Of a stretch of DNA of 64,000 nt, positions 41,707 through 50,193 are shown piece after piece. The number at the start of each line of letters is the position of its first letter. Position 1 is the stretch's first letter. A program made the position numbers and the translations under genes. The notes under the pieces are model-generated. The model saw only the letters and a list, made by a program, of their open reading frames with translations. It did no database searches and was not told the origin of the DNA. Source of the stretch: Candidatus Aminicenantota bacterium (GTDB lineage: Bacteria; Acidobacteriota; Aminicenantia; UBA2199); contig JAPKZK010000136.1 in NCBI GenBank assembly GCA_026393835.1, forward strand, positions 1-64,000, given 5' to 3'.

Positions 41707-42126
41707 ATGAATTACCCGATAGTAATACATAAAGATAAAGGTAGTGATTATGGCGTAACGGTTCCTGATCTCCCCGGGTGTTTTTCTGCCGGGGAAACCA
41801 TGGAAGAAGCATTGGAAAATGTTTGTGAAGCGATTCTCTGTCATGCCGAAGGTCTTATGATGGATGGTGAGACTGTGCCTCAACCAACATCGATCGAAAA
41901 TCATAGAAATAATGAGTTGTATGCAGACGGGATATGGGCGGTGGTAACGGTCGATCTTTCAAAAATTTCCGGGAAAGCCAAGCGTATTAATATTACGATA
42001 CCTGAACGATTATTGGTGCAGGTGGACAATTATGCCAAAAAGAAAGGGGAGACACGTTCCGGTTTATTTTTGTCGGCGGCAATGGAGTACATTTCGCAGC
42101 ATGCAGGGGCGCCTCTACCAAACTAG
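41707..42126 (+). CDS. hicB: HicB antitoxin
   Basis: 139 residues from the ATG behind GATGGAGGTAG. The N-terminal RNase H-like HicB domain (YGVTVPDLPGCFSAGETMEE) binds HicA. The C-terminal ribbon-helix-helix (RINITIPERLLVQVDNYAKK) binds the operator. The toxin-first order and the palindrome at the promoter fit autoregulation. The only fully intact classical TA pair besides the RelE pair. Confidence 0.92.
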   Translation: MNYPIVIHKDKGSDYGVTVPDLPGCFSAGETMEEALENVCEAILCHAEGLMMDGETVPQPTSIENHRNNELYADGIWAVVTVDLSKISGKAKRINITIPERLLVQVDNYAKKKGETRSGLFLSAAMEYISQHAGAPLPN

Positions 42127-42564
<438 letters not shown>

Positions 42565-42751
42565 TTGCATTTTTGATTTGAATATGGTATTCATTGTTCT
42601 TTGAACGTGGAACTTCTTGATGATGAGGCACACTGACATCCATGTGAGACAAATGAAGAGGGTGATTTTAGAAAGAAAGCGCGTATCACCCCAATGGCGG
42701 AAGCATAAGCAAAAGTATTACCTCAATAGCGGATTAAAGAACTTATCTTAA
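42565..42751 (+). other. Conserved promoter + micro-ORF unit, copy 1
   Basis: TTGCAT (42565-42570), 17 bp, TATTCA (42588-42593), then a conserved ~110 bp block. It includes a 42-codon frame from ATG 42623 to TAA 42749-42751 (HTDIHVRQMKRVILERKR, then VSPQWRK). It ends 14 bp before the DUF4160 gene. There is no Shine-Dalgarno. Copies 2 and 3 are at 43815 and 46068. No indels occur among the three over 28 codons. Confidence 0.55.
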
Positions 42752-42765
42752 CGAGGGGACTCAAT

Positions 42766-43038
42766 ATGCCGACAATATCTATGTTTTACGGAATTCTAAT
42801 CCGGATGTTCTTTAAGGATACCGATAAACATAATCTTCCTCATATTCATGCCGATTACCAGGGGCAAATCGCTGTGTACTCGATCCCTGATGGGAAAGTT
42901 CTTGCGGGCGAGTTGCCTCCAAACAAACACAAACTTATCGTTGCCTGGATCGAAATTCATAGAGAGGATCTTCTTGCAGACTGGGAGTTGGCAGTGTACG
43001 GCAGTAAGCCGTTTCCTATCAAAGGACTTGATCAATGA
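42766..43038 (+). CDS. DUF4160 protein (putative toxin of a DUF4160/DUF2442 module)
   Basis: A 90-residue protein: PTISMFYGILIRMFFKDTDK followed by NLPHIHADYQGQIAVYSI and ELPPNKHKLIVAWIEIHRED, the complete DUF4160 pattern with the HxH strand. The family is regularly encoded next to DUF2442 and is considered a TA-type pair. The RBS is GAGGGG. It overlaps the DUF2442 gene by 4 bp (ATGA). Confidence 0.88.
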   Translation: MPTISMFYGILIRMFFKDTDKHNLPHIHADYQGQIAVYSIPDGKVLAGELPPNKHKLIVAWIEIHREDLLADWELAVYGSKPFPIKGLDQ

Positions 43039-43265
43039 GAATAAAAGCATTGACTCCAAAACCTGATTGGACATTGGCAATCGTTTCTGACGACGGCCGT
43101 ACAGGGATATTTAATGTCGCTCCTTACCTGGAATATGAAGCCTTTTCCGATCTAAAAAACGCTGACGAATTCATGAAAATTATCAATGGCGGATATTTTG
43201 TGGAATGGGAATGTGGGGCTGATTTATCGGCGGATACGATTGAGGCAAGAATGAGAATTGCCTAA
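43035..43265 (+). CDS. DUF2442 protein (putative antitoxin), copy 1
   Basis: A 76-residue protein: TPKPDWTLAIVSDDGRTGIF, then NVAPYLEYEAFSDLKNADEF and WECGADLSADTIEARMRIA. DUF2442 proteins pair with DUF4160. An almost identical second copy is at 45164-45427, extended by 11 residues at the C-terminus. The shorter end here may reflect a frameshift or truncation. Confidence 0.88.
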   Translation: MRIKALTPKPDWTLAIVSDDGRTGIFNVAPYLEYEAFSDLKNADEFMKIINGGYFVEWECGADLSADTIEARMRIA

Positions 43266-43294
43266 AGATAGGGGGGCCGCAGGCAATCTCCTCT

Positions 43295-43540
43295 ATGATA
43301 AACGAACATATTCCTATTTGTGGTGAACACCACGTAAAAAAAGAATGGCAGTCAACCACCTTCGAGTATAGTGACGAGGGCATCACGGTTCGCGTTCCTA
43401 ATATCTATGCCTGGGTCTGCCCCGAAAATGGAGAGGCATCCTTCACGCCATCGACAGTGGAGGAACTTATCACAACGATTCGAGAATTGATAGAACTTTC
43501 GAAGCGTGCCCGAAAACGCCGCCCTGTGTTGACAGATTAA
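43295..43540 (+). CDS. YgiT/MqsA-type zinc-finger-like protein with lost cysteines
   Basis: An 81-residue protein resembling the YgiT-type zinc finger antitoxin N-domain: ICGEHHVKKEW, then FEYSDEGITVRVPNIYAWVC and ENGEASFTP. The usual pattern is CxxCG...CxxCGE; here only one cysteine of each pair remains (CGEHH and CPENGE), so zinc binding may be lost or use His. No MqsR-like or DUF4258 toxin is adjacent. The gene lies 29 bp after DUF2442 and was probably once part of a separate module. Confidence 0.7.
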   Translation: MINEHIPICGEHHVKKEWQSTTFEYSDEGITVRVPNIYAWVCPENGEASFTPSTVEELITTIRELIELSKRARKRRPVLTD

Positions 43541-43814
43541 ATCGTTTCCGTTGCCGCGTAGCCACTCTTACCGCAGAGAGGCGACAAACACGGGCTTTTA
43601 GCCGCGAAGAACGCGAAAACACGCGAAGTAGGGGGACCACTGATTACACTGATTGACACGGATTCCCGGGAGTTTTTTCTTCTCTTCTTCTCTTCTTTTT
43701 TCTCAACCTCTCACCCTCTTACCCTCTTACCTTCTTACCCTCTTACCCTCTTAACTTATGCTTTCCTGTCCGTGAGTGTCCGTGTTCGTCCGTGGCAAAA
43801 AAAATTTTCCCCTA
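43541..43814. repeat. Spacer with word families
   Basis: AGCCGCGAAGAACGCGAAAA (43601-43620), CCACTGATTACACTGATTGA (43638-43657), a pyrimidine tract with TACCCTCTTACC words (43675-43755) and GTCCGTGAGTGTCCGTGTTC (43770-43789). No gene. Confidence 0.65.
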
Positions 43815-43965
43815 TTGCATTTTTGATTTCAATGTGGTATTCATTACTCTTAAAGCGTGGAACTTCTGGATGAAGAGGAACCCTGACATCCATGTGAGAC
43901 AAATGAAGAGGGTGTTTTTAAGAACAAAGAGCGTATCACCCCAAGGGCGGAAGCTTATCCGATGA
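43815..43965 (+). other. Conserved promoter + micro-ORF unit, copy 2
   Basis: TTGCAT (43815-43820), 17 bp, TATTCA (43838-43843). Frame ATG 43870 to TGA 43963-43965, 31 codons (MKRNPDIHVRQMKRVFLRTK, SVSPQGRKLIR). It ends 13 bp before the PIN gene. Confidence 0.55.
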
Positions 43966-43978
43966 AAAGGATTTAATC

Positions 43979-44569
43979 ATGTACCGGATAGAGAACAAAG
44001 AGTTGTCAAAGGTGATTCATACCAGGATACCAGGGGCAACATACGCAATAAGTAATACTGGTCCATTAATTTCTGCATTTCAATCTGATAGCTTTCAATT
44101 GCTACCCAGGATTTTTCCTACAATATTTATTTCGACCGTTTGTGTGGCTGAATTGGAAAAACACGGGTGGAAAAAGGAAATTAAAGCCGTTGCCTCTCGA
44201 TTGGTTATAATAAAATTATCTACCCGGGAAGAGAAGCGGGCGTTAGTTATTGCAAGACAGATAGCTCGACATCCGGATTGCAATGATCCGGTCCCGGTAA
44301 ATCATTTAGGAGAATCACAAGCTATAGTATTGTCTTTACGGCCGGAAAATAGGGATGATCTGCTATTATTGGATGAGTTAGCTCCACTTGCTATTGCCAA
44401 ACAAGCGGGTATAAAACTTTCAGGTTTTCCCGGTGTGTTATTAATGGCAGTTCAAGTAGGACTCATTTCACCGGAAGACTTGAAGAAGCGGTTAGAAATT
44501 TGTAAAGAAAAAGGAACTCATTATGGCGCAGGTTTTATTAAGCAGGTATATGAAATGGCAAAAGGCTAG
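43979..44569 (+). CDS. PIN-like (DUF3368) toxin
   Basis: A 196-residue protein with the DUF3368 PIN-like order: AISNTGPLISAFQSDSFQLL, ISTVCVAELEKHGW, NHLGESQAIVLSL and LLLLDELAPLAIAKQAGIKL, FPGVLLMAVQVG. The E of VAELEK, the E of GESQA and the D of LLDE are the usual acidic metal ligands, but the first-strand Asp is replaced (SNTG). It is predicted to be an RNase toxin. The likely antitoxin is the 75-residue gene 37 bp downstream, or possibly the micro-ORF just upstream. Confidence 0.82.
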   Translation: MYRIENKELSKVIHTRIPGATYAISNTGPLISAFQSDSFQLLPRIFPTIFISTVCVAELEKHGWKKEIKAVASRLVIIKLSTREEKRALVIARQIARHPDCNDPVPVNHLGESQAIVLSLRPENRDDLLLLDELAPLAIAKQAGIKLSGFPGVLLMAVQVGLISPEDLKKRLEICKEKGTHYGAGFIKQVYEMAKG

Positions 44570-44606
44570 CATTAATAGGATTTTATGGCTTTAAATGGAG
44601 GTAAAA

Positions 44607-44834
44607 ATGGCAACAAAATCAACTCATGAACCCAAAGCTAGGGTTATGAGCGCCAATGATGTATGGGAGGATGCCCAGGGAATTGCATCGTTAATTAAAA
44701 AAAACTTGCAGAAATCGGAACCTGTGGTGAAACTTCAAGTACCTCTTTCCCTTTTTATGTCTGCGGTCGAAAATCTCAATCGTGAGGAATTACTGATACT
44801 AAGCAGGCGTATCGATGCAAAATTAGCTGTTTAA
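44607..44834 (+). CDS. Small unknown protein, possible antitoxin for the PIN-like toxin
   Basis: 75 residues from the ATG at 44607, which follows ATGGAGGTAAAA. It reads VMSANDVWEDAQGIASLIKK and VVKLQVPLSLFMSAVENLNR, a helix-rich, dimer-like pattern ending in RIDAKLAV. I do not recognise the family. Position, size and strand make it the natural partner of the preceding PIN-like gene. Confidence 0.6.
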   Translation: MATKSTHEPKARVMSANDVWEDAQGIASLIKKNLQKSEPVVKLQVPLSLFMSAVENLNREELLILSRRIDAKLAV

Positions 44835-44910
44835 AGAGACTGTAGAAGAAAGAAAAAATGCCTCCTCAAAAAAATGTGTGGTCAGCATGATAAAATAAAG
44901 GTGAAGTCCT

Positions 44911-45126
44911 ATGGAAAAGGAAGTAAAAGTTTGGTATGATAAAGAAGGCGATTACTTTGAGGTTATGTTTGAACAAAAAGCAGGGTATTTCAAGGAAACA
45001 GAAAATGATGCGGTAATGGAAAAAGTAGACAAGGAAGGGAATATAATCGGGTTTTCTATTTTAAAAGTGAGTGCATTGAAAGACAGACAACTTTTATCTT
45101 TCAATCTGAGAGATAAGGCGGCGTAA
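44911..45126 (+). CDS. DUF2283 protein
   Basis: A 71-residue protein: VKVWYDKEGDYFEVMFEQKA with DAVMEKVDKEGNIIGFSIL. The Y-D-x-E-xD...D-xx-G-x-IxG(F/I)-x-I(L) layout is DUF2283, a small beta-rich family often found with DUF4258 or other TA-like genes. No DUF4258 partner is adjacent, so this is another solitary half of a module. Confidence 0.85.
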   Translation: MEKEVKVWYDKEGDYFEVMFEQKAGYFKETENDAVMEKVDKEGNIIGFSILKVSALKDRQLLSFNLRDKAA

Positions 45127-45163
45127 TCTTGAAAAGAAGAAAAAAGGATTTAGAAGGGGATCG

Positions 45164-45427
45164 ATGAGAATTATCGGATTAACTCCAAAACCTGATTGGA
45201 CATTGGCAATCGTTTCTGACGACGGTCGTAAAGGGATATTTAATGTCGCTCCTTACCTGGAATTTGAAGCCTTCTCCGATCTAAAAAACGCTGATGAATT
45301 CATGAAAATTATCAATGGCGGATATTTTGTGGAATGGGAATGCGGGGCTGATTTATCGGCGGATACGATCGAGGCAAAAATGAGAATCGCAGAAAGAACG
45401 TGTGAAAAGGGTGCTAGCTCATTATGA
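45164..45427 (+). CDS. DUF2442 protein, copy 2
   Basis: An 87-residue protein nearly identical to copy 1 at 43035 over the shared 76 residues, at both protein and DNA level, so the duplication is recent. It has no DUF4160 partner here. Its tail (ERTCEKGASSL) overlaps the start of the longest HigA frame by 4 bp. Confidence 0.85.
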   Translation: MRIIGLTPKPDWTLAIVSDDGRKGIFNVAPYLEFEAFSDLKNADEFMKIINGGYFVEWECGADLSADTIEAKMRIAERTCEKGASSL

Positions 45428-45471
45428 ATCGCAGTCTGAGGAAGAAGTGGTCGCAGAAGATGAGGCAGCAT

Positions 45472-45801
45472 ATGAAGAGAGTAAGTCCGTGTTCGTCCGT
45501 GGCTAAGAACTTTGCTCCGACGCACCCCGGAGAGGTTTTATTAGAAGATGTATTAAAGCCCCTGGGACTAACGATAACAGAAGCTGCCCAGGATTTAGGG
45601 GTCAATCGAAAAACTCTTTCAGCCATGGTAAAGGGAAAGTGTTCACTTACCACAGAAATGGCTATAAGAATTGCACACGCCACCGGCACAAGCCCGGAAA
45701 GCTGGCTGAATATGCAAACCAAATTAAACCTATGGCAAGCGTTAAAAAATAAACCCCGGAATATTATTTTATTTCCCCGGTTGGATAAAGTAGCCATGTA
45801 A
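45472..45801 (+). CDS. higA: HigA-type antitoxin (HTH), without HigB
   Basis: From ATG 45472 the protein has 109 residues; 45424 would add 16. APTHPGEVLLEDVLKPLGLT is the HigA start motif, normally within five residues of the N-terminus. EAAQDLGVNRKTLSAMVKGK is the XRE helix-turn-helix, and SPESWLNMQTKLNLWQA the family C-terminus. Between MKRV and APTHPGE lies a ~10-residue stretch encoded by GTCCGTGTTCGTCCGTGGCT, a word otherwise seen only in spacers. No HigB toxin gene precedes it. Confidence 0.85.
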   Translation: MKRVSPCSSVAKNFAPTHPGEVLLEDVLKPLGLTITEAAQDLGVNRKTLSAMVKGKCSLTTEMAIRIAHATGTSPESWLNMQTKLNLWQALKNKPRNIILFPRLDKVAM

Positions 45802-46067
45802 AAGAGGATCGGAGGGTGGTAGGTGAGCTCATTAAAAAGGCAACTTGTAAGGAATGCTTACAATATCAAGATGAAGGATAATGAAAAGTTTTTGGAAATC
45901 AAGGTCCGAGACGGTTTTTTTCTTCTCTTCTTATCCTCTTCTCTTCTTCTCTTCTTTTTTCTCACCTTCTCACCTTCTTACCCTCTCAACTTCTTTTTTT
46001 ACCTCTCTTCCTTCCCACGCGGCTCAAAGTTTGTATTTGGCAAAAAAATTTTTTTTCATTTTTCCTC
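45802..46067. repeat. Spacer with long pyrimidine tract
   Basis: 45914-46020 is a TTCTTCTCTTC / TCACCTTCTTACC tract like those at 43675, 53795 and 56410. No gene. Confidence 0.6.
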
Positions 46068-46223
46068 TTGATTTTCTGATTTCACCGTGGTATACAGTAT
46101 CTTCGAAACGCGGATATCATTGCTGATCTGATGAAAAGGAATGCTGAAATCCCTGTAAGACAAAGTAAGAGTGTGTTTTTATTGAGAAAAAGCGCATCAA
46201 CCCAATGGCGGAAGCCTATTTGA
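46068..46223 (+). other. Conserved promoter + micro-ORF unit, copy 3
   Basis: TTGATT (46068-46073), 17 bp, TATACA (46091-46096). Frame ATG 46131 to TGA 46221-46223, 30 codons (MKRNAEIPVRQSKSVFLLRK, SASTQWRKPI). Unlike copies 1 and 2 it is not followed by a TA gene but by ~250 bp without a gene and then the AT-rich island. Confidence 0.5.
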
Positions 46224-46478
46224 CGGGAAGATAATTTTGGGTATATAATGCGATTCAATCAATTAATCTTGAATTAAAAAAAAAAATATCTATTTATCTC
46301 TTGATTTTTCCCCACCAATGTGTTATGTATTGTTTTCTGACTTTAAATTTCAACTGGAAAAAGTGGTTGGATTAATAAACAGTTGTTGCATGGATAGTCA
46401 AGGTAGGAATGATTTGTTTTTGGTAGAGCCGATTTATAATGGCGGGAGCCTATTTGCACATAAATAAAATTCAACGCC

Positions 46479-47951
46479 ATGTCAAAGAATCTACAGCAAA
46501 GATATAAAGATACTCTTTATGCGTTTTTCGAACGTAAACAAAAGGACTACCCCGATGGTTTCAAATCGAACCAGGAGGCTGGCGGATTCCTACTGAATAA
46601 TATTATTAGTATAAGTAATGAATTTCCTGAATCGAGCAACCAAATTGTCCATGCATTCATCTATGTCTATGAAGAAGATGAAAGTTACAGTTTTACGGAT
46701 TTGTATTCAGCCTCATCAGAGATATATGGTGTCAAAACGCAATTCGAAAAGGATGTCATAAAAAATTTGAGAGAGAATATAAATAGATATGATGAATTCC
46801 AAGATAAAGATAGGAGAAAGTCCGTGCTGCAGTGGATACTTACAGAGAAAAAAAGTGTGGCTATTTATGTAAAGAAAGGCGAAGCTGGTCATAAAAATAG
46901 CATATTCTTTAGAAAGGTAGGGAAACGATTTCTTAGAATTGATGATCAATTGATCAAATTTGGAAGTATTTTAGAACCCAGCTATTTCCACTTTTTGGAT
47001 TTTCTAAAGAAAAATAATCTCGAATATCCAGGGAATTATTTTGCAATTATTCCCATAAAAAGGCTATCATCAATCGATTCTAAAATTTTAGGGTTAGGTT
47101 TATTCTTTTTTAAGAAGAATTTTTCTGAAAAAGATAACCAAATTAATATTTCGATAGCCGAGTTCGACAACATGGAAATCACTTTAACCACCATCTCCGA
47201 AATGTCCTCGGAATATGAAAAAGAACTTTTAAAAGAGAGAAACCAAATACTGAATGGTATGAAAAATTTAAGCGAACTTTATATTCACAGTTTTACTCAG
47301 TATGCTACAAGAATAAAGGAGAATATTAATAAGAATGAAGATGGAAAACTTTGTCTTAAAAATATTAATCTGGAAGAAAAACTGAGGGATATTATGCAGG
47401 TCAAAGATGAAATTGTTAATTTACAAGAAAAAGTATTAAAAAATCTTTCAAAAATTCAATATAACCAAAAAATTAGAATTAAAAATTTTATTGACAATTT
47501 CTTTTCTTTTTCTGAAGTCAAAAAGGTTCTTAAAAAACATGAGATTACACACCATATTAAAATAGATGCAAAGAAAACAATAAGAATTGATAAAAACGTA
47601 TTGACAGAAATATTTAATGTGTTATTAGACAATGCAAAAAAAGCACTCCAAGAGAAAAACACCTATAAAAAAATACTTATAAATGTAGGCATCGAAGAAA
47701 TAAAAAAACAGATGTATTTGTATATAAATTTTTCAGATAACGGATGTGGTTTTTTGTCTGAGAAGGATAAAGATAAGGTTATTAAAACAGATGGATCGAG
47801 TTATTGGCGAGAAAAAGGCGCGAGAGGATTGGGGATGGGACTCTATTTGAGTCGGTGCATGCTTACTATTTTTGGAGGGGAAATAAAAATCATGGGTGTT
47901 GCTGATGAAGGAATGAGTACGACAGTACAAATTTTACTTCCGATTGAATAA
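46479..47951 (+). CDS. Sensor histidine kinase-like protein (cytoplasmic)
   Basis: A 490-residue protein, very AT-rich. N-terminal ~230 residues contain a GAF-like region (KSVAIYVKKGEAGHKNSIFF). The C-terminal ATPase domain has the N box LTEIFNVLLDNAKKAL, G1 FSDNGCGF and G2 GARGLGMGLYLSRCM. The helical region before it (ELYIHSFTQYATRIKENINK) is where the phospho-accepting His should be; HSFTQY is a poor H-box, so His ~275 is only a candidate. It has no membrane segment and begins a run of six co-oriented genes. Likely partner: the receiver protein at 49402. Confidence 0.8.
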   Translation: MSKNLQQRYKDTLYAFFERKQKDYPDGFKSNQEAGGFLLNNIISISNEFPESSNQIVHAFIYVYEEDESYSFTDLYSASSEIYGVKTQFEKDVIKNLRENINRYDEFQDKDRRKSVLQWILTEKKSVAIYVKKGEAGHKNSIFFRKVGKRFLRIDDQLIKFGSILEPSYFHFLDFLKKNNLEYPGNYFAIIPIKRLSSIDSKILGLGLFFFKKNFSEKDNQINISIAEFDNMEITLTTISEMSSEYEKELLKERNQILNGMKNLSELYIHSFTQYATRIKENINKNEDGKLCLKNINLEEKLRDIMQVKDEIVNLQEKVLKNLSKIQYNQKIRIKNFIDNFFSFSEVKKVLKKHEITHHIKIDAKKTIRIDKNVLTEIFNVLLDNAKKALQEKNTYKKILINVGIEEIKKQMYLYINFSDNGCGFLSEKDKDKVIKTDGSSYWREKGARGLGMGLYLSRCMLTIFGGEIKIMGVADEGMSTTVQILLPIE

Positions 47952-47953
47952 AA

Positions 47954-48790
47954 ATGCCGAAACAGATTTTGGGTCCCAAAAAATTTTTAATGCTATTACC
48001 TTTATTAATTTTTTTTTCACTATTAACTAATTTTATGTCTGAAATTATTAATAATAAACTTTTTTTAATTCTAAATCATTTCCTTCTTTCAAATAAATTT
48101 TCTGTGACTATTATCATAACTATTATGTTCGTAACATTGTTTTCTTATCTCAGTTTCATTATTACAAAAAATGTATTACAAGCAAAGCATTTACGAAAAA
48201 TATCAGATCTATATGCAATTATTTGCTGTGTCATTGTAATTTCAGCATGCTTTTTGGCTAGGTGTCTTTATATTATGATTTCCCAGGAATTCCAGTTAGT
48301 CTTTAAGATAAATCAGGAAACGCTGAGCCCAGTTTTCAGTAATCTTATGTTATCGATTGTATATACAGCAGGTGGCGAGTCGCTATTTAAGATAACAGCT
48401 TTGGTTTTCCCAAAAATTGACAAATTGGACTATTCGCGTTTAAGGCTGGCTGCTATAGCAGTAAAAAATCTGCTTGATTTAAACGGGAAAATGCAAGTAG
48501 AAAAAATGGAATCACCTTCATTAATAGAAAGTTTTGATAGAATTTGTAGTAGATTATTGGATATAGAAATAGAATTAAATAGGAATGAATTATATGAAGA
48601 TATCGAGTCGGAAATTCAGAATATAGAAAAAATGAGAATATCATCATCTGCTCTCAAACAATTCATAAATAATGTAAAAATACACAGCAGATATGAAAAT
48701 CTAATCTACTTCTCTAAACATGATTCACCAGGAGGATTGGTGTCAAAAAATGTTCTTGAAGCAAAAAAGTTTTTTTTGGCATTTAATTAA
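47954..48790 (+). CDS. Unknown membrane protein of the AT-rich cluster
   Basis: A 278-residue protein, 2 bp after the kinase. Hydrophobic segments at ~12-28, ~42-68, ~83-110 and ~128-150 suggest four transmembrane helices. The remaining ~130 residues are a cytoplasmic charged helical tail (NGKMQVEKMESPSLIESFDR). I recognise no family. Spacing suggests it is co-translated with the kinase and could be its signal-input partner. Confidence 0.7.
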   Translation: MPKQILGPKKFLMLLPLLIFFSLLTNFMSEIINNKLFLILNHFLLSNKFSVTIIITIMFVTLFSYLSFIITKNVLQAKHLRKISDLYAIICCVIVISACFLARCLYIMISQEFQLVFKINQETLSPVFSNLMLSIVYTAGGESLFKITALVFPKIDKLDYSRLRLAAIAVKNLLDLNGKMQVEKMESPSLIESFDRICSRLLDIEIELNRNELYEDIESEIQNIEKMRISSSALKQFINNVKIHSRYENLIYFSKHDSPGGLVSKNVLEAKKFFLAFN

Positions 48791-48830
48791 CATTTCTAAA
48801 ATAAACATTTAAAAAGAGGAGAATAAATTT

Positions 48831-49391
48831 ATGTCTGGTGACCAAAAAAGCAAAGAAAAATTAATTGATATTTTTATTGCCACGAGTCATGAACCCCCCA
48901 GTTCGCTGTATATTGAGAGAAAGACAATTGAAGATATTGTTAATGAGGTAAACTCAGAAATTAAAGAAAACAGGGTTTTAAGAAAATGTAAATTAGTTAC
49001 GATCGTGGATGAAAAATATTATCTAAAAAATATTGGGAAATTATCTTATGAGGATGAAGTAGAATTCCATTCTAAAATCCCATTTTGCTTTATAGATGGA
49101 GACAGTTATCTACCTTACAAAAAGGAGATATGGATTATCCGATCCCATCATTTCCCTCTCATAAGGCACCATGAAGTTTTTTGTATACTCTCTCCCTTGA
49201 AAGTTTTTAATAATAGAGAACAACAAAAAATGAACATAGAAAAGCATGGTAATGTATTCAAGTTTATTGAAGAAAATATTTTTCGATGCAAAAAGATTGT
49301 CCCTCCAGAAGTTGAAACAATCAAGGAAGCGCTAATAAGATTTGTAATATACAGATTATTTATTGAAGAGCACATAAGCGAGATTTTTTAA
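48831..49391 (+). CDS. Unknown protein of the AT-rich cluster (186 aa)
   Basis: It starts behind AGAGGAG. It has no signal peptide or membrane helix. The sequence is mixed alpha/beta (LIDIFIATSHEPPSSLYIER, EIWIIRSHHFPLIRHHEVFC). An HH-rich centre (SHHFPLIRHHE) could bind metal, but no family pattern is recognised. It lies 40 bp after the membrane gene and 10 bp before the receiver gene. Confidence 0.65.
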   Translation: MSGDQKSKEKLIDIFIATSHEPPSSLYIERKTIEDIVNEVNSEIKENRVLRKCKLVTIVDEKYYLKNIGKLSYEDEVEFHSKIPFCFIDGDSYLPYKKEIWIIRSHHFPLIRHHEVFCILSPLKVFNNREQQKMNIEKHGNVFKFIEENIFRCKKIVPPEVETIKEALIRFVIYRLFIEEHISEIF

Positions 49392-49401
49392 AGGAGATAA
49401 A

Positions 49402-50145
49402 ATGAGAAAAGTAAATTTCCAATTAATTAATCATATTAATGTAAGCATTAAAAGCCTTTCTGAGTATCCATTTTATTTAAACAATGATTTAATCGATAAA
49501 AGTATAAACTGCATGTATAAAATATATTACGATTTTCTTTACAATGCAGACATATTGGCGGAGAAAAAGAAGATAACGATGGAAAAAGCAAAGGAGCTGC
49601 TGATAACTAAAGGCGAAAAATACCCTAAATACGATAAACTTCTAGATATTCCCAAATTGGTTGATATTGCCTTCAGGTTGAAACCTATTATAGCTTTCGT
49701 TGAAGATGAAGTATCGGCAGTGAATAACATTGTCTCATTTTATAAGGAGAGAGGTGTAAATTCGGAAATCATTGATTACGAAGATATAAAACAAAAAGCA
49801 ATATTTTTCGATTGCTTAAAAAGGAAAAAAAAGTTTTATCTGTGGTTTGTTTTGGATTGGTTGATTCCTAAAGATAAAGATGGGATAAAATTGTACAATA
49901 GGATAAAAAAAAATATAGAGACGATTAGCCCAAGGCCTACCATAGAAATATATACTCAATACACAAGGGAGCGAGTAGCTGAACGAGTTGATGAGAAAAC
50001 AAAAATAATTTTAAAACATTGGGATGATTCAAAAATAGAAAAAATCGTTGAATCCAATTCAAAAAATCTGTTTCAAATAATAAATAAAAATTTTAAAATA
50101 TTTCCGAATAATCCTTATTTGGAAATATTTGAAATTGCAGCCTGA
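49402..50145 (+). CDS. Receiver-domain-like protein (C-terminal response-regulator fold)
   Basis: A 247-residue protein with an N-terminal ~95 residue helical domain of unknown type. It is followed by a receiver-like domain: IIAFVEDEVSAVNNIVSFYK (acidic pair), YLWFVLDWLIPKDKDGIKLY (phospho-acceptor Asp at LDW, with the usual P-D-G) and IEIYTQYTRERV (Thr position). The conserved Lys is unclear. It probably receives phosphate from the kinase at 46479. There is no DNA-binding domain, so the output would be by protein contact, perhaps with biosynthetic enzymes that follow. Confidence 0.65.
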   Translation: MRKVNFQLINHINVSIKSLSEYPFYLNNDLIDKSINCMYKIYYDFLYNADILAEKKKITMEKAKELLITKGEKYPKYDKLLDIPKLVDIAFRLKPIIAFVEDEVSAVNNIVSFYKERGVNSEIIDYEDIKQKAIFFDCLKRKKKFYLWFVLDWLIPKDKDGIKLYNRIKKNIETISPRPTIEIYTQYTRERVAERVDEKTKIILKHWDDSKIEKIVESNSKNLFQIINKNFKIFPNNPYLEIFEIAA

Positions 50146-50193
50146 ATCGAAATGGTAAACTAGATTGTTATGTGGCGCAGAGTGAGGTTTGAA

